Assembly (NCBI GenBank): GCA_046350555.1
Contig: JAXMAF010000012.1
Location: 131,252-195,251, forward strand
Direction: 5' to 3'
Origin: JAXMAF01 sp046350555
Lineage (GTDB): Bacteria > Planctomycetota > Phycisphaerae > Phycisphaerales > SM1A02
DNA: 64,000 nt
The stretch's first letter is position 1, and each line of letters starts with the position of its first letter. The notes beneath the pieces were generated by a model. That model was not told the origin of the DNA. It did not search any database and saw only the letters and a list, made by a program, of their open reading frames with translations. Position numbers and translations under genes: made by a program. This document shows positions 55,634 to 64,000 of the stretch, one piece after another.

Positions 55634-56125
55634 ATGATCACCACCGCCCATGTCTACACGACGCTCTTCATCCATCTCGGCGTGATCCTCGTGGTCACGG
55701 CGTACTACACGGTCGGCGCGGCGATGCTGCCGTCGCTCACGCGCGGGTCCGCCGAGCGCATGGCGCAGCGCCCGCTGCGCGTGGCGCTCGTCGGCCTGGC
55801 CATCTCGGCGCCATGGATGGCCGCCGCGATCGCCCTGATGGCGCTCGGCGGCCCGCTTGGACTGGCGGGCGTGATCATGGCCCTGCTGTGGGTCCTCGTC
55901 GGCCTGGTCGGCGGCGCGGGCATCGCCGAGCACGTGGGTCGTTTCGGCGGCGACGCGACCGGCTGGCGCTGCGTCGCGCGCGGCGGTTTCTTCGTGGCGC
56001 TGACGTGGGTCATGCCCCTGATCGGCTGGTTCGTCGTCCTTCCGGCGACGCTGGCGGCCGGGATCGGCTGCGTGGCGCTGAACCGATCGAAGGCGGCAGC
56101 GCCGCCCGCCCCGATTGCCGCATGA
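55634..56125 (+). CDS. small membrane protein, four predicted helices
   Basis: 163 residues. Hydrophobic segments at ~8-30 (TLFIHLGVILVVTAYYTVGA), ~48-70 (VALVGLAISAPWMAAAIALM), ~72-95 and ~112-145 (GGFFVALTWVMPLIGWFVVL). I do not recognise the family. It overlaps the DUF1800 gene by four bases if the latter starts at 56122, which suggests one operon with DUF1800/DUF1501. Confidence 0.7.
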   Translation: MITTAHVYTTLFIHLGVILVVTAYYTVGAAMLPSLTRGSAERMAQRPLRVALVGLAISAPWMAAAIALMALGGPLGLAGVIMALLWVLVGLVGGAGIAEHVGRFGGDATGWRCVARGGFFVALTWVMPLIGWFVVLPATLAAGIGCVALNRSKAAAPPAPIAA

Positions 56126-56169
56126 CGATCAACGTCGCGGCGACGCGACCGTGCCACTCGAGCGCTCCA

Positions 56170-57660
<1,491 letters not shown>

Positions 57661-57663
<3 letters not shown>

Positions 57664-57769
57664 TCGGGATTCGAGGAGACCTTCATGCGTTCGACGCCCT
57701 TGCCCACAGCGGTGTCTCACGGTGGGATTGCGTTGGGTGGGGCGCGAGGATCAACTGGGACGCGCATGA
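57661..57769 (+). repeat. dispersed ~108-bp TIR element, copy F
   Basis: Plus-strand copy, TGATCGGGATTCGAGGAGAC to TCAACTGGGACGCGCATGA, 109 bp. Its first triplet is the stop codon of the DUF1800 gene; it fills the gap to the DUF1501 gene. Interior GCGTTCGACGCCCTTGCCCA and GTTGGGTGGGGCGCGA match the other copies. Confidence 0.9.
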
Positions 57770-57814
57770 GCCGAGCGAGGCGGCGGCTCGGATGACGGTG
57801 CAACGGATCACTCC

Positions 57815-58945
57815 ATGGACGACCCAGCCACCACGCTCGTGATCGTCTTCCTTCGCGGCGGCGCCGACGGCCTGTCGCTCGTCCCGCCGATCGCCGACGA
57901 CGCCTATCACCGGGCGCGCCCGACGCTGCGCGTCAAGCGGGAGGATGCCATCGATCTCGACGGGCGCTTCGGCCTGCATCGCGACCTGGCGCCGCTCGAG
58001 GCGCACTTCAGGGAGGGTCGCCTGGCCATCGTCCACGGCGCCGGCTCGCAGGACGGAACGCGCTCGCACTTCGAGGCGCAGGACTTCATGGAGCATGGTG
58101 GTCCGCTGGGCGGGGGATGGCTGGCGCGCTATCTGCGGGCGCGAGGTCCGAGTCCATCGGCGCTCGCGGCGGTCGCCATCGGTTCGATCGAGCCCGAGTC
58201 GCTTCGCGGAGCTCCGAGCGGCGCGGTCATCCAGTCGATCAGCGAGTTCGGCGTCGGCCAGGACGATCCGACCATGGTGCAACGGCTGGAGCGCCTCTAC
58301 GCCGCCACCGGCGGCCCGCTCGGCGCCGCCGGCGCGGCGACGATCGAGGCGATGCGCAAGCTCGGCGCGCTGCGCAGGCAGGCGAACGAGGAGGCGCGCG
58401 CGAGGACGTCCGAGCGCGGCGCGAGCCGCGGACGAGGCCGCGACTACCCCGACACGCCCTTCGGGCGCGGCATGCGCGAGATCGCGACGCTGATCCGGGC
58501 GGACCTTGGCGTCGTGGCGACGACCATCGACATGATCGGCGGCGGCCTCGGATGGGACACCCACTTCGTGCAGGGGCAGGCGATGCCGGCGCTGCGGCGC
58601 GAGCTCGGCGAGGGAATCGACGCGTTCTGGAGCGATCTCGAGTCGCATCGCGAACGGGTGACGCTCGTGGTGATGACCGAATTCGGTCGGCGCGTCCGCG
58701 AGAACACGAGTCTCGGCACCGATCACGGCGCGGGCTCGGTCATGCTGGTGATGGACGAGGCGCACGGCGCGACACCCTTCACCGGCGGAACGGTGCACTC
58801 CGGTTGGCGCGACCTGACCGACTCGAACCTGCTCGGCCCCGGCGACGTTCCCGTGACCACCGACTACCGCGCCGTGCTGGCGCCGATCCTCCAGCGCCAC
58901 GCCCCCGGCATCGCGCTGGCGAGCGTCTTTCCGGGGCTGCCTTGA
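57815..58945 (+). CDS. DUF1501 family protein (sulfatase/alkaline-phosphatase-like fold)
   Basis: 376 residues. TTLVIVFLRGGADGLSLVPP, LHRDLAPLEAHFREGRLAIV, GSQDGTRSHFEAQDFMEHG, GWDTHFVQGQAMPALRRELG, VTLVVMTEFGRRVRENTSLG and TDHGAGSVMLVMDE are the DUF1501 set, including the metal-site-like His and Asp residues. Most members have a Tat signal; here the ATG at 57815 gives none, so either an upstream signal was lost when repeat copy F was inserted or it is held by the DUF1800 partner. 150 bases after DUF1800. Confidence 0.9.
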   Translation: MDDPATTLVIVFLRGGADGLSLVPPIADDAYHRARPTLRVKREDAIDLDGRFGLHRDLAPLEAHFREGRLAIVHGAGSQDGTRSHFEAQDFMEHGGPLGGGWLARYLRARGPSPSALAAVAIGSIEPESLRGAPSGAVIQSISEFGVGQDDPTMVQRLERLYAATGGPLGAAGAATIEAMRKLGALRRQANEEARARTSERGASRGRGRDYPDTPFGRGMREIATLIRADLGVVATTIDMIGGGLGWDTHFVQGQAMPALRRELGEGIDAFWSDLESHRERVTLVVMTEFGRRVRENTSLGTDHGAGSVMLVMDEAHGATPFTGGTVHSGWRDLTDSNLLGPGDVPVTTDYRAVLAPILQRHAPGIALASVFPGLP

Positions 58946-58969
58946 GCGCCGTGCGCCGGCCATCCCGGA

Positions 58970-58997
58970 CCCCGATCGCCGATCCCCGATCCCCGAC
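58970..58997 (+). repeat. heptamer repeat CCCCGAT
   Basis: CCCCGAT, CGCCGAT, CCCCGAT, CCCCGAC in tandem, then degenerate CGAT copies, in the gap between DUF1501 and tyrS. Confidence 0.75.
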
Positions 58998-59062
58998 CCC
59001 GATACTCGATCCCGCGCTCCCCGCTCCGATCTCCGTTCACCCACGCGATACCATCCCGCCCC

Positions 59063-60337
59063 ATGTCCTTCCTCGCGGAGCTCTCCTGGCGCGGGCTGCT
59101 TCACCAGACCGCTGGCGACGACATCGAGGCACACCTCTCCTCGCCGCGCATCGGCTACGCCGGGTTCGATCCGACGTCCGATTCGCTGACGATCGGCAAC
59201 TACATGCCGATGAAGCTGCTCGCGCACTGGCAGCGGCTGGGGCACACGCCCATCGTCGTGATGGGAGGCGGAACGGGGCTCATCGGCGATCCTTCGGGGA
59301 AGACGGCGGAGCGGCAGCTCCTGTCGCGCGAGCGGGTGCAGGCGAACATCGAGGCGCAGCGGCCGATCTTCGAGCGCGTGCTCGACTTCTCGCCGAAGCT
59401 CTCCAACCGGGCGATCGTCGTGGACAACGCCGAGTGGCTCGCCCGCGTCGGCTACCTCGAGATGCTTCGCGACGTCGGCAAGCACTTCTCGGTGAACACC
59501 ATGATCCAGCGCGACTCGGTCGCATCGCGGCTGCACAGCCGCGAGCAGGGGATCTCGTACACCGAGTTCAGCTACGTGCTCCTCCAGGCGTACGACTTCC
59601 TCCACCTCTTCCGCGAGCGGGGATGCACCGTCCAGATGGGCGGAAGCGACCAGTTCGGGAACATGCTCTCGGGCATGGATCTCGTCCGCCGCGTCGCGGG
59701 GGCGGAGACCTTCGCCGTCACGACGCCGCTGCTGCTCAATCGCGACGGCACCAAGGTCGGCAAGAGCGAGAAGGGCGCGGTCTACCTCACGCCGCGAGGC
59801 ACGAGCGCCTACGCGTTTCACCAGTACTGGCTCAACGTGGCGGACGACGAGCTGCTCCGCTATCTCCAGTGGTTCACCTTCCTGGATCGCGGCGCCGTCG
59901 AGGAGATCGTGGCGCGGCACGCCGCGGCGCCGCAGGAGCGCATCGGCCAGCGCGCCCTGGCGGCGCACATGACCGATCTCTTCCACGGCCCCACGGAACG
60001 GGCCAGGGCCGAGCAGGCGGCCGGCGCGCTCTTCTCCGGCGACGTGCGCGGCCTCGACGAGGCAACGCTGCGCGAGGTCTTCGCGGAGGTGCCGCGTTCG
60101 ACGCATGCGCGGAGCGGGCTGGACGGCGAGGGCGTGGCGCTCGTCGAGCTTCTTCCGACGACGACGCTCTGCGCCTCGAAGCGGGAGGCCCGCGAATTCC
60201 TCGCCAACGGCGCCGTGACCGTCAACGGCGAACGGGTCGACGCCGACCGGCGCGTCGCGGCGGGCGATCTCCTCCACGGCCACACGATCCTGCTTCGGCG
60301 CGGAAAGAAGGCGTGGCACGCGACGATGTGGCAGTGA
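59063..60337 (+). CDS. tyrS: tyrosine-tRNA ligase
   Basis: 424 residues, class I synthetase. GYAGFDPTSDSLTIGNYMPM holds the HIGH region, here Thr-Ile-Gly-Asn (43-46). GGGTGLIGDPSGKTAERQLL, GKHFSVNTMIQRDSV, QGISYTEFSYVLLQAYDF, QMGGSDQFGNMLSG and the KMSKS equivalent GTKVGKSEKGAV follow. A C-terminal S4-like RNA-binding domain is present (CASKREAREFLANGAVTVNG). Charges tRNA-Tyr. ATG 59063 without a strong ribosome site. Confidence 0.95.
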   Translation: MSFLAELSWRGLLHQTAGDDIEAHLSSPRIGYAGFDPTSDSLTIGNYMPMKLLAHWQRLGHTPIVVMGGGTGLIGDPSGKTAERQLLSRERVQANIEAQRPIFERVLDFSPKLSNRAIVVDNAEWLARVGYLEMLRDVGKHFSVNTMIQRDSVASRLHSREQGISYTEFSYVLLQAYDFLHLFRERGCTVQMGGSDQFGNMLSGMDLVRRVAGAETFAVTTPLLLNRDGTKVGKSEKGAVYLTPRGTSAYAFHQYWLNVADDELLRYLQWFTFLDRGAVEEIVARHAAAPQERIGQRALAAHMTDLFHGPTERARAEQAAGALFSGDVRGLDEATLREVFAEVPRSTHARSGLDGEGVALVELLPTTTLCASKREAREFLANGAVTVNGERVDADRRVAAGDLLHGHTILLRRGKKAWHATMWQ

Positions 60338-60385
60338 CGGCGGCCGTCGTGGCGCCGGCCTCCGGCGCGCTCGCGATGCGTCCGT

Positions 60386-61528
60386 TCACCCCGTCCGGCG
60401 CTTCACCGTGATCGCGACGCCGTCGCCCCTGCTTCGCTCGCCTTCCCGTTCGGCGAGCGCCTGGCTGTCGGTCTTGCCGGGGTTCACCACGCTCACGCCG
60501 GCCGGCAGCTGCCAGAGCGTGATGGGCTTGACGATGCGCCCGTTGTCGAGCGCGGCGCGGTCGAGATCGTCGGAGGTGAGCTGAACGAAGGCGATCACCT
60601 TGAACTTGCCCTGGGCGATCTGGTCGATCTGCGCGGCCGACCCGGCGAGGACGACGTTGCGAAGGAAGGCGTCGCGATCGTCGAGGGTGATCGTGAAGCG
60701 GTCGAGATCCTTGGTGGGCAGCGCCACCTGCACCGGCACGCCGGGCGCCGTCGTCGGATCGGCGCCGGCGCCGATGACCGTCGTCGCCGTCCGCGCCGCG
60801 AGCGTGTACGTGACGACGGCGGACTCGGGCGAGAGCCGCACGCGCGCCGTGGGATCGAGCTTGTTGGCGGTCACGAGCTTGAGCGGCACGCGTTCGACGT
60901 ACTGGCGGCCGCCCTCGTGGGTCTGGAGCAGCGCCTCGTCGATCTGGGCGTCGATGCGGAGCGTGCCGGCGCGATCGCGCAGCGAGCGCGGCAGCCGGAC
61001 CACGGCCGTCTCGGGCCGGACGATCGGCTCGCCCTCGAGCTGGCCGCCCGAACCGAGCACCACCTTGATCGGAACCACGGCGCTCTCGATGTCGTCGACG
61101 TCGATCGAAGGGACGTCGCCCTCGACGCGCTTGATCGTGACATCGATGCCGCTGTCGTCGAGGAGGCCCTGCAGCACGCCGCGAACATCGATGGTGTGGT
61201 TGGCGATTCCCTCGGGAACGCCGTCGGCGCCGGTGATCAGGTTCACCTGCCGGAGCCGCTTGTCGGCGCGCTCGAGATCGCCCCTCGGGCCGCTGAGCGC
61301 CAGATGGACCGTGAAGGGCGCGCTTGGCGAGATCAGCTCGCGCTCCTGCCGCGCCTCGGCGCTGGGCAGTTCGATCGAGATCACGCTCTCGACCGTGTCC
61401 TGCTCGGTCGTGGCCCGCGCCGCCCAGAGCCAGACGATGACCGAGACCACCGTCACGGCCGCAAGCCGCCCCATCCGCTGTCGAAGCGGATGATCGGCGG
61501 CGCCGGGCATGTGGGAGGGATCCGCCAC
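60386..61528 (-). CDS. YbbR-like domain protein (CdaR-type)
   Basis: 380 residues. GTG 61528 follows GGAGGGCGCC and overlaps nothing; cdaA ends two bases upstream. One N-terminal transmembrane helix (LAAVTVVSVIVWLWAARAT) anchors an extracytoplasmic part of two or three YbbR repeats (VESVISIELP, FTVHLALSGPRGDLERA, VRLSPESAVVTYTLAARTAT). In Firmicutes the equivalent CdaR binds and regulates CdaA; same gene order here supports that role. Confidence 0.85.
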   Translation of the reverse strand: MADPSHMPGAADHPLRQRMGRLAAVTVVSVIVWLWAARATTEQDTVESVISIELPSAEARQERELISPSAPFTVHLALSGPRGDLERADKRLRQVNLITGADGVPEGIANHTIDVRGVLQGLLDDSGIDVTIKRVEGDVPSIDVDDIESAVVPIKVVLGSGGQLEGEPIVRPETAVVRLPRSLRDRAGTLRIDAQIDEALLQTHEGGRQYVERVPLKLVTANKLDPTARVRLSPESAVVTYTLAARTATTVIGAGADPTTAPGVPVQVALPTKDLDRFTITLDDRDAFLRNVVLAGSAAQIDQIAQGKFKVIAFVQLTSDDLDRAALDNGRIVKPITLWQLPAGVSVVNPGKTDSQALAEREGERSRGDGVAITVKRRTG

Positions 61529-61529
61529 G

Positions 61530-62450
61530 TCAGGCGCCCTCCGCGGTGGGGGCGCCCGTCGTCGAGCGCGTGTCGCGGATCGCGGGAGCCGTCGATGCAT
61601 CGACCTTCGCGGGCGCGTCGCCCGCCTCCGGCGCGGCCGGTTCCGGCGCCGTCGCCACGGCGGACGTCGCCGGCGTCGCAAGCAGCCGCCGCGTGAGCTC
61701 CTCGCGCAGGTCGTCGGCGGGGATCGGCGGCGAGAGCGAGCCGCGCTCGGCGATGCGGATCGTGCCGCGCTCCTCGCTCACCACGACGACGACCGCGTCC
61801 GTCTCCATCGTCACGCCCACCGCGGCGCGGTGGCGGGAGCCCAGCTCCGCCTTGACCATGCCGACGTCGGCGAGGGGAAGCTGCACGTTCGCCGCGAGCA
61901 CGCGGTCGCCGCGCACGACGACGGCGAGGTCGTGCAGCGGGTTGTTCGGATAGAAGATCGACTCGACGAGCCGCGCCGAGACGATCGCGTCGAGCCGCAC
62001 GCCCCCCTCGACGATGCTCCCCAGGGCGATCGATCGCTCGAAGACGAGGATGGCGCCGAACTGGTTCTTGCTGAGGAACCGCACCGCGTTGTCGACCTCG
62101 TCGACGAGCTGTCCGGTCCGCCGCCCGCTGCGGGTGAACATCTCGCCGAGGCGGATCATGCCCTGGCGCAGCTCGGGCTGGAAGACGACGATCAGGAGCG
62201 TCGCGAGCAGCCCGACGAGCGACTGGTAGATGAAGCCGAGGCGCTCCAGCGTGTGCGTCGCCTCGCCGATGAACTTGATTCCAACCGTCAGCACGACCGC
62301 CACGACGACCAGCCCGCGCAGGACGCCGGCACCTCGCGTGTTCTCGAGGAAGCGGAAGAGCAGGTAGACGAAGACCCAGATGACCGCGAGCTCGAACGCG
62401 ACCTCCAGGAGGTTGTACGCCGAGAGAAACTGGACGATTCGGTCGTACAT
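61530..62450 (-). CDS. cdaA: membrane diadenylate cyclase, CdaA type
   Basis: 306 residues. Makes c-di-AMP from two ATP. Three N-terminal transmembrane helices (~15-90), then the DAC domain: FGAILVFERSIALG, LVESIFYPNNPLHDLAVVVR and ELGSRHRAAVGVTMETDAVV. The RHR motif is intact (~204). The usual D-G-A motif reads D-L-A (LHDLAVVV, ~170). The C-terminal ~55 residues are an Ala/Pro/Thr tail. Followed by a ybbR gene in the same operon. The 7TM-HD protein at 48.2 kb is the probable degrading enzyme. Confidence 0.9.
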   Translation of the reverse strand: MYDRIVQFLSAYNLLEVAFELAVIWVFVYLLFRFLENTRGAGVLRGLVVVAVVLTVGIKFIGEATHTLERLGFIYQSLVGLLATLLIVVFQPELRQGMIRLGEMFTRSGRRTGQLVDEVDNAVRFLSKNQFGAILVFERSIALGSIVEGGVRLDAIVSARLVESIFYPNNPLHDLAVVVRGDRVLAANVQLPLADVGMVKAELGSRHRAAVGVTMETDAVVVVVSEERGTIRIAERGSLSPPIPADDLREELTRRLLATPATSAVATAPEPAAPEAGDAPAKVDASTAPAIRDTRSTTGAPTAEGA

Positions 62451-62604
62451 CCCGGTGAAGCCGCCAAGGGTCGGGCCTTCGGTCGAGCGCGATGGGTCGA
62501 TGGGTCGTGGGTGTTCGCCCTTGGGGGTCGTTGGCTGCGCGAGTGGCGAGTATACGGGTCGCGCGGACGCGGGCCGCCGGAGCGGTTACGCTTCCGTCAA
62601 CGAC

Positions 62605-63240
62605 ATGTCGCGACTTGCCATCGGCTATGAGATCGGACGCTTCACGGGAACGTGCGCCGCGACGGGCGCCCTCCTTCCGCCCGACACGCCGTGCGTCGCG
62701 ACGCTCTCCGAATCGGCCGAGACGCCGGGCTTCGCGCGCCGCGACTACTCGATCGAGGCGTGGGACGCGGGCCATCGGCCGGCTGGGCTCTTCAGCTATT
62801 GGCGCACCGTGGTGCCGCATCCCGACGCGCCGCGCAGGCTCCTCGTCGACGATCAGACGTTGCTGGACATCTTCCTGCGCATGGACGCCGACGATCGCCC
62901 GGAGCGCCGGGCGTTCCGGTTCGTCCTCGCCCTGATCCTGATGCGCCGCCGGATGCTGCGCTCGGTGGGCCGCGATCGCGTGATGCTCGACCCGGGCCAT
63001 TCCGGAGCCGGGCGTGAAGCTGGGCCCGAAGCTGGGCGCGAAACCGACCGCGAAACTGGACCCGAAACGGGTCCCGAGGATGGACGCGAAGAGCGGCGTG
63101 GGCACGACGTCTGGCTCCTCCAGCCGCGCGGCGCCGTCGAAGGCGCGGCGCCCATTCGCGTGATCGATCCCCGGCTGGACGAGAGCGATCTCGCGGCCAT
63201 CGCCGAGCAGCTTGGCGAAGTGATCGCGGGGGACGCATGA
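62605..63240 (+). CDS. planctomycete protein of unknown function with repeat linker
   Basis: 211 residues. I do not recognise the family. The start IGRFTGTCAATGALLPPDTP has one Cys and resembles a conserved planctomycete opening; FSYWRTVVPHPDAPRRLLVD, FLRMDADDRPERRAFRFVLA and LILMRRRMLRS look folded and helical. Residues ~130-160 are a Gly/Glu/Arg linker (AGREAGPEAGRETDRETGP) encoded by ~12-bp tandem units at 63005-63090. The stop overlaps the next gene by four bases (ATGA). Confidence 0.75.
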   Translation: MSRLAIGYEIGRFTGTCAATGALLPPDTPCVATLSESAETPGFARRDYSIEAWDAGHRPAGLFSYWRTVVPHPDAPRRLLVDDQTLLDIFLRMDADDRPERRAFRFVLALILMRRRMLRSVGRDRVMLDPGHSGAGREAGPEAGRETDRETGPETGPEDGREERRGHDVWLLQPRGAVEGAAPIRVIDPRLDESDLAAIAEQLGEVIAGDA

Positions 63241-64000
63241 GACACCCTGGCCTGCGGGCCGCGCGCGGCGCGGCGCGGCGAGGCGCACGAATCGGCGCCA
63301 TCGCGCTTGCCGTCGCGGGCGCCATCGCCGCGACCGGCTGCGGGCCGAAGCCGATCGAGCCGCCGCCGATTCCCGCGCCGGGTCCCTCATCGAGCGAGCC
63401 GTTTGGATCGGTCTGGAACCGCGCGATGGAGGCGCAGGCGCGGCGCCGCAACGCCCTGCGCACGCTGATGGCCACCGGACAGGTCGAGCTTCGCTGGCAC
63501 GACGACGACGGGAGCCACTTCGAGTTCTGCCGCGGCGAGCTCTTCCTTCGCCTGCCCGACGACACCGCGCTCTCGCTGACCAAGGTGGGCGAACGGTTCC
63601 TCTGGCTCGGTTCGGACGAATCGCAGCGGTGGCTCTTCGACATGCGCAACCGCGACGCGACGCTCTGGCTGGTCGACGCGGGGAGCTTCGCCGCCGACGG
63701 CAGCTTCGTCCCGCCCGCCGCGCCCCATCGCGAGAGCGCGACGCTGCCCATCGCCCACGTCTCGGTGATCGACCTGCTCGGGCTCATGGAGTTCCCGCCG
63801 CTGGAGGATCTCGATTCCGTGAGCGAGGACGCCAGCGATGCGCCGCGCGTCGAGTTCACCGGTCAAGGCGGGCCGGTGCGCGTGGTGATCGACGGCGCAA
63901 CGTCGCTCCCGCGCGCGGTGGAGGTGCTCGGCGACGACGGGAGCGTCCTGGTGCGCAGCGCGTTCGAGGCGTACGAGCCGGTGGAGCGCGAGGGTCTTCC
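63237..64000 (+). CDS. lipoprotein, partial at window end
   Basis: Starts at the ATG overlapping the preceding stop (ATGA) and is open to the last base (254 residues seen). Signal region ARIGAIALAVAGAIAATGCG with lipobox ATGC; Pro-rich linker (PKPIEPPPIPAPGP). Then a beta-rich body: LRTLMATGQVELRWHDDDG, FCRGELFLRLPDDTALSLTK, RWLFDMRNRDATLWLVDA, HVSVIDLLGLMEF and VEFTGQGGPVRVVIDG. The pattern resembles LolA/LolB-like outer-membrane lipoprotein-sorting folds, but I cannot confirm it. Coupled to the gene at 62605. Confidence 0.8.
   Translation, partial: MRHPGLRAARGAARRGARIGAIALAVAGAIAATGCGPKPIEPPPIPAPGPSSSEPFGSVWNRAMEAQARRRNALRTLMATGQVELRWHDDDGSHFEFCRGELFLRLPDDTALSLTKVGERFLWLGSDESQRWLFDMRNRDATLWLVDAGSFAADGSFVPPAAPHRESATLPIAHVSVIDLLGLMEFPPLEDLDSVSEDASDAPRVEFTGQGGPVRVVIDGATSLPRAVEVLGDDGSVLVRSAFEAYEPVEREGL

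Overview
The window looks like a chromosomal segment of a planctomycete, most likely in or near the class Phycisphaerae. The evidence is very high G+C, several secreted proteins carrying paired dockerin-like motifs of the form GDLNGDGxVDGADLGxLLAxWG, a PEP-CTERM protein, a DUF1800/DUF1501 pair, large Ser/Thr kinases with TPR-like tails, and a mostly single-gene, strand-mixed layout. I see no rRNA, tRNA or CRISPR array.

Layout. 1-12.1 kb holds a very large protein of unknown function, a secreted dockerin protein, a broken PAP2 phosphatase and a giant secreted protein with a lamin-tail domain and about eighteen 99-bp thrombospondin type 3 units; the last two are full of single-base frameshifts. 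12.2-18.5 kb (minus strand) has an OprB-type porin, a PEP-CTERM protein and a ribose-type ABC importer. 18.7-22.0 kb (plus) has dihydropyrimidine dehydrogenase (preA-like) and dihydropyrimidinase. 30.8-37.1 kb (minus) supplies the rest of reductive pyrimidine breakdown: omega-aminotransferase, NCS1 permease, beta-ureidopropionase and (methyl)malonate-semialdehyde dehydrogenase. Together these could import uracil/thymine or nucleosides and convert them to acetyl-CoA or propionyl-CoA. The two halves are separated by an accessory region (22.0-30.8 kb) with Fic, a SWIM/SNF2 helicase, dockerin fragments, a transposase remnant fused into a truncated kinase, and an orphan Phd antitoxin. A DUF433/DUF5615 toxin-antitoxin pair sits inside the right half.

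37-64 kb is more housekeeping-like: a kinase-TPR protein, a thioredoxin lipoprotein, gatCA, a B12-binding protein with a CarH-type light-sensor motif, a ROK kinase, a HAF/dockerin protein, a 7TM-HD phosphodiesterase, mutY, an Nfu N-terminal-domain protein, a frameshifted bifunctional fucokinase/GDP-fucose pyrophosphorylase, DUF1800/DUF1501, tyrS and a ybbR-cdaA operon. Synthesis (cdaA) and predicted breakdown (7TM-HD) of c-di-AMP are therefore both encoded here.

The most unusual signal is a dispersed ~108-bp element (about seven related copies plus one degenerate one) with imperfect terminal inverted repeats. In at least four places its outer TGA is exactly the stop codon of the preceding gene, always in the same orientation. 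A second, unrelated 178-bp MITE-like element occurs twice, flanked by TA, and its insertion forms the stop codon of preA.
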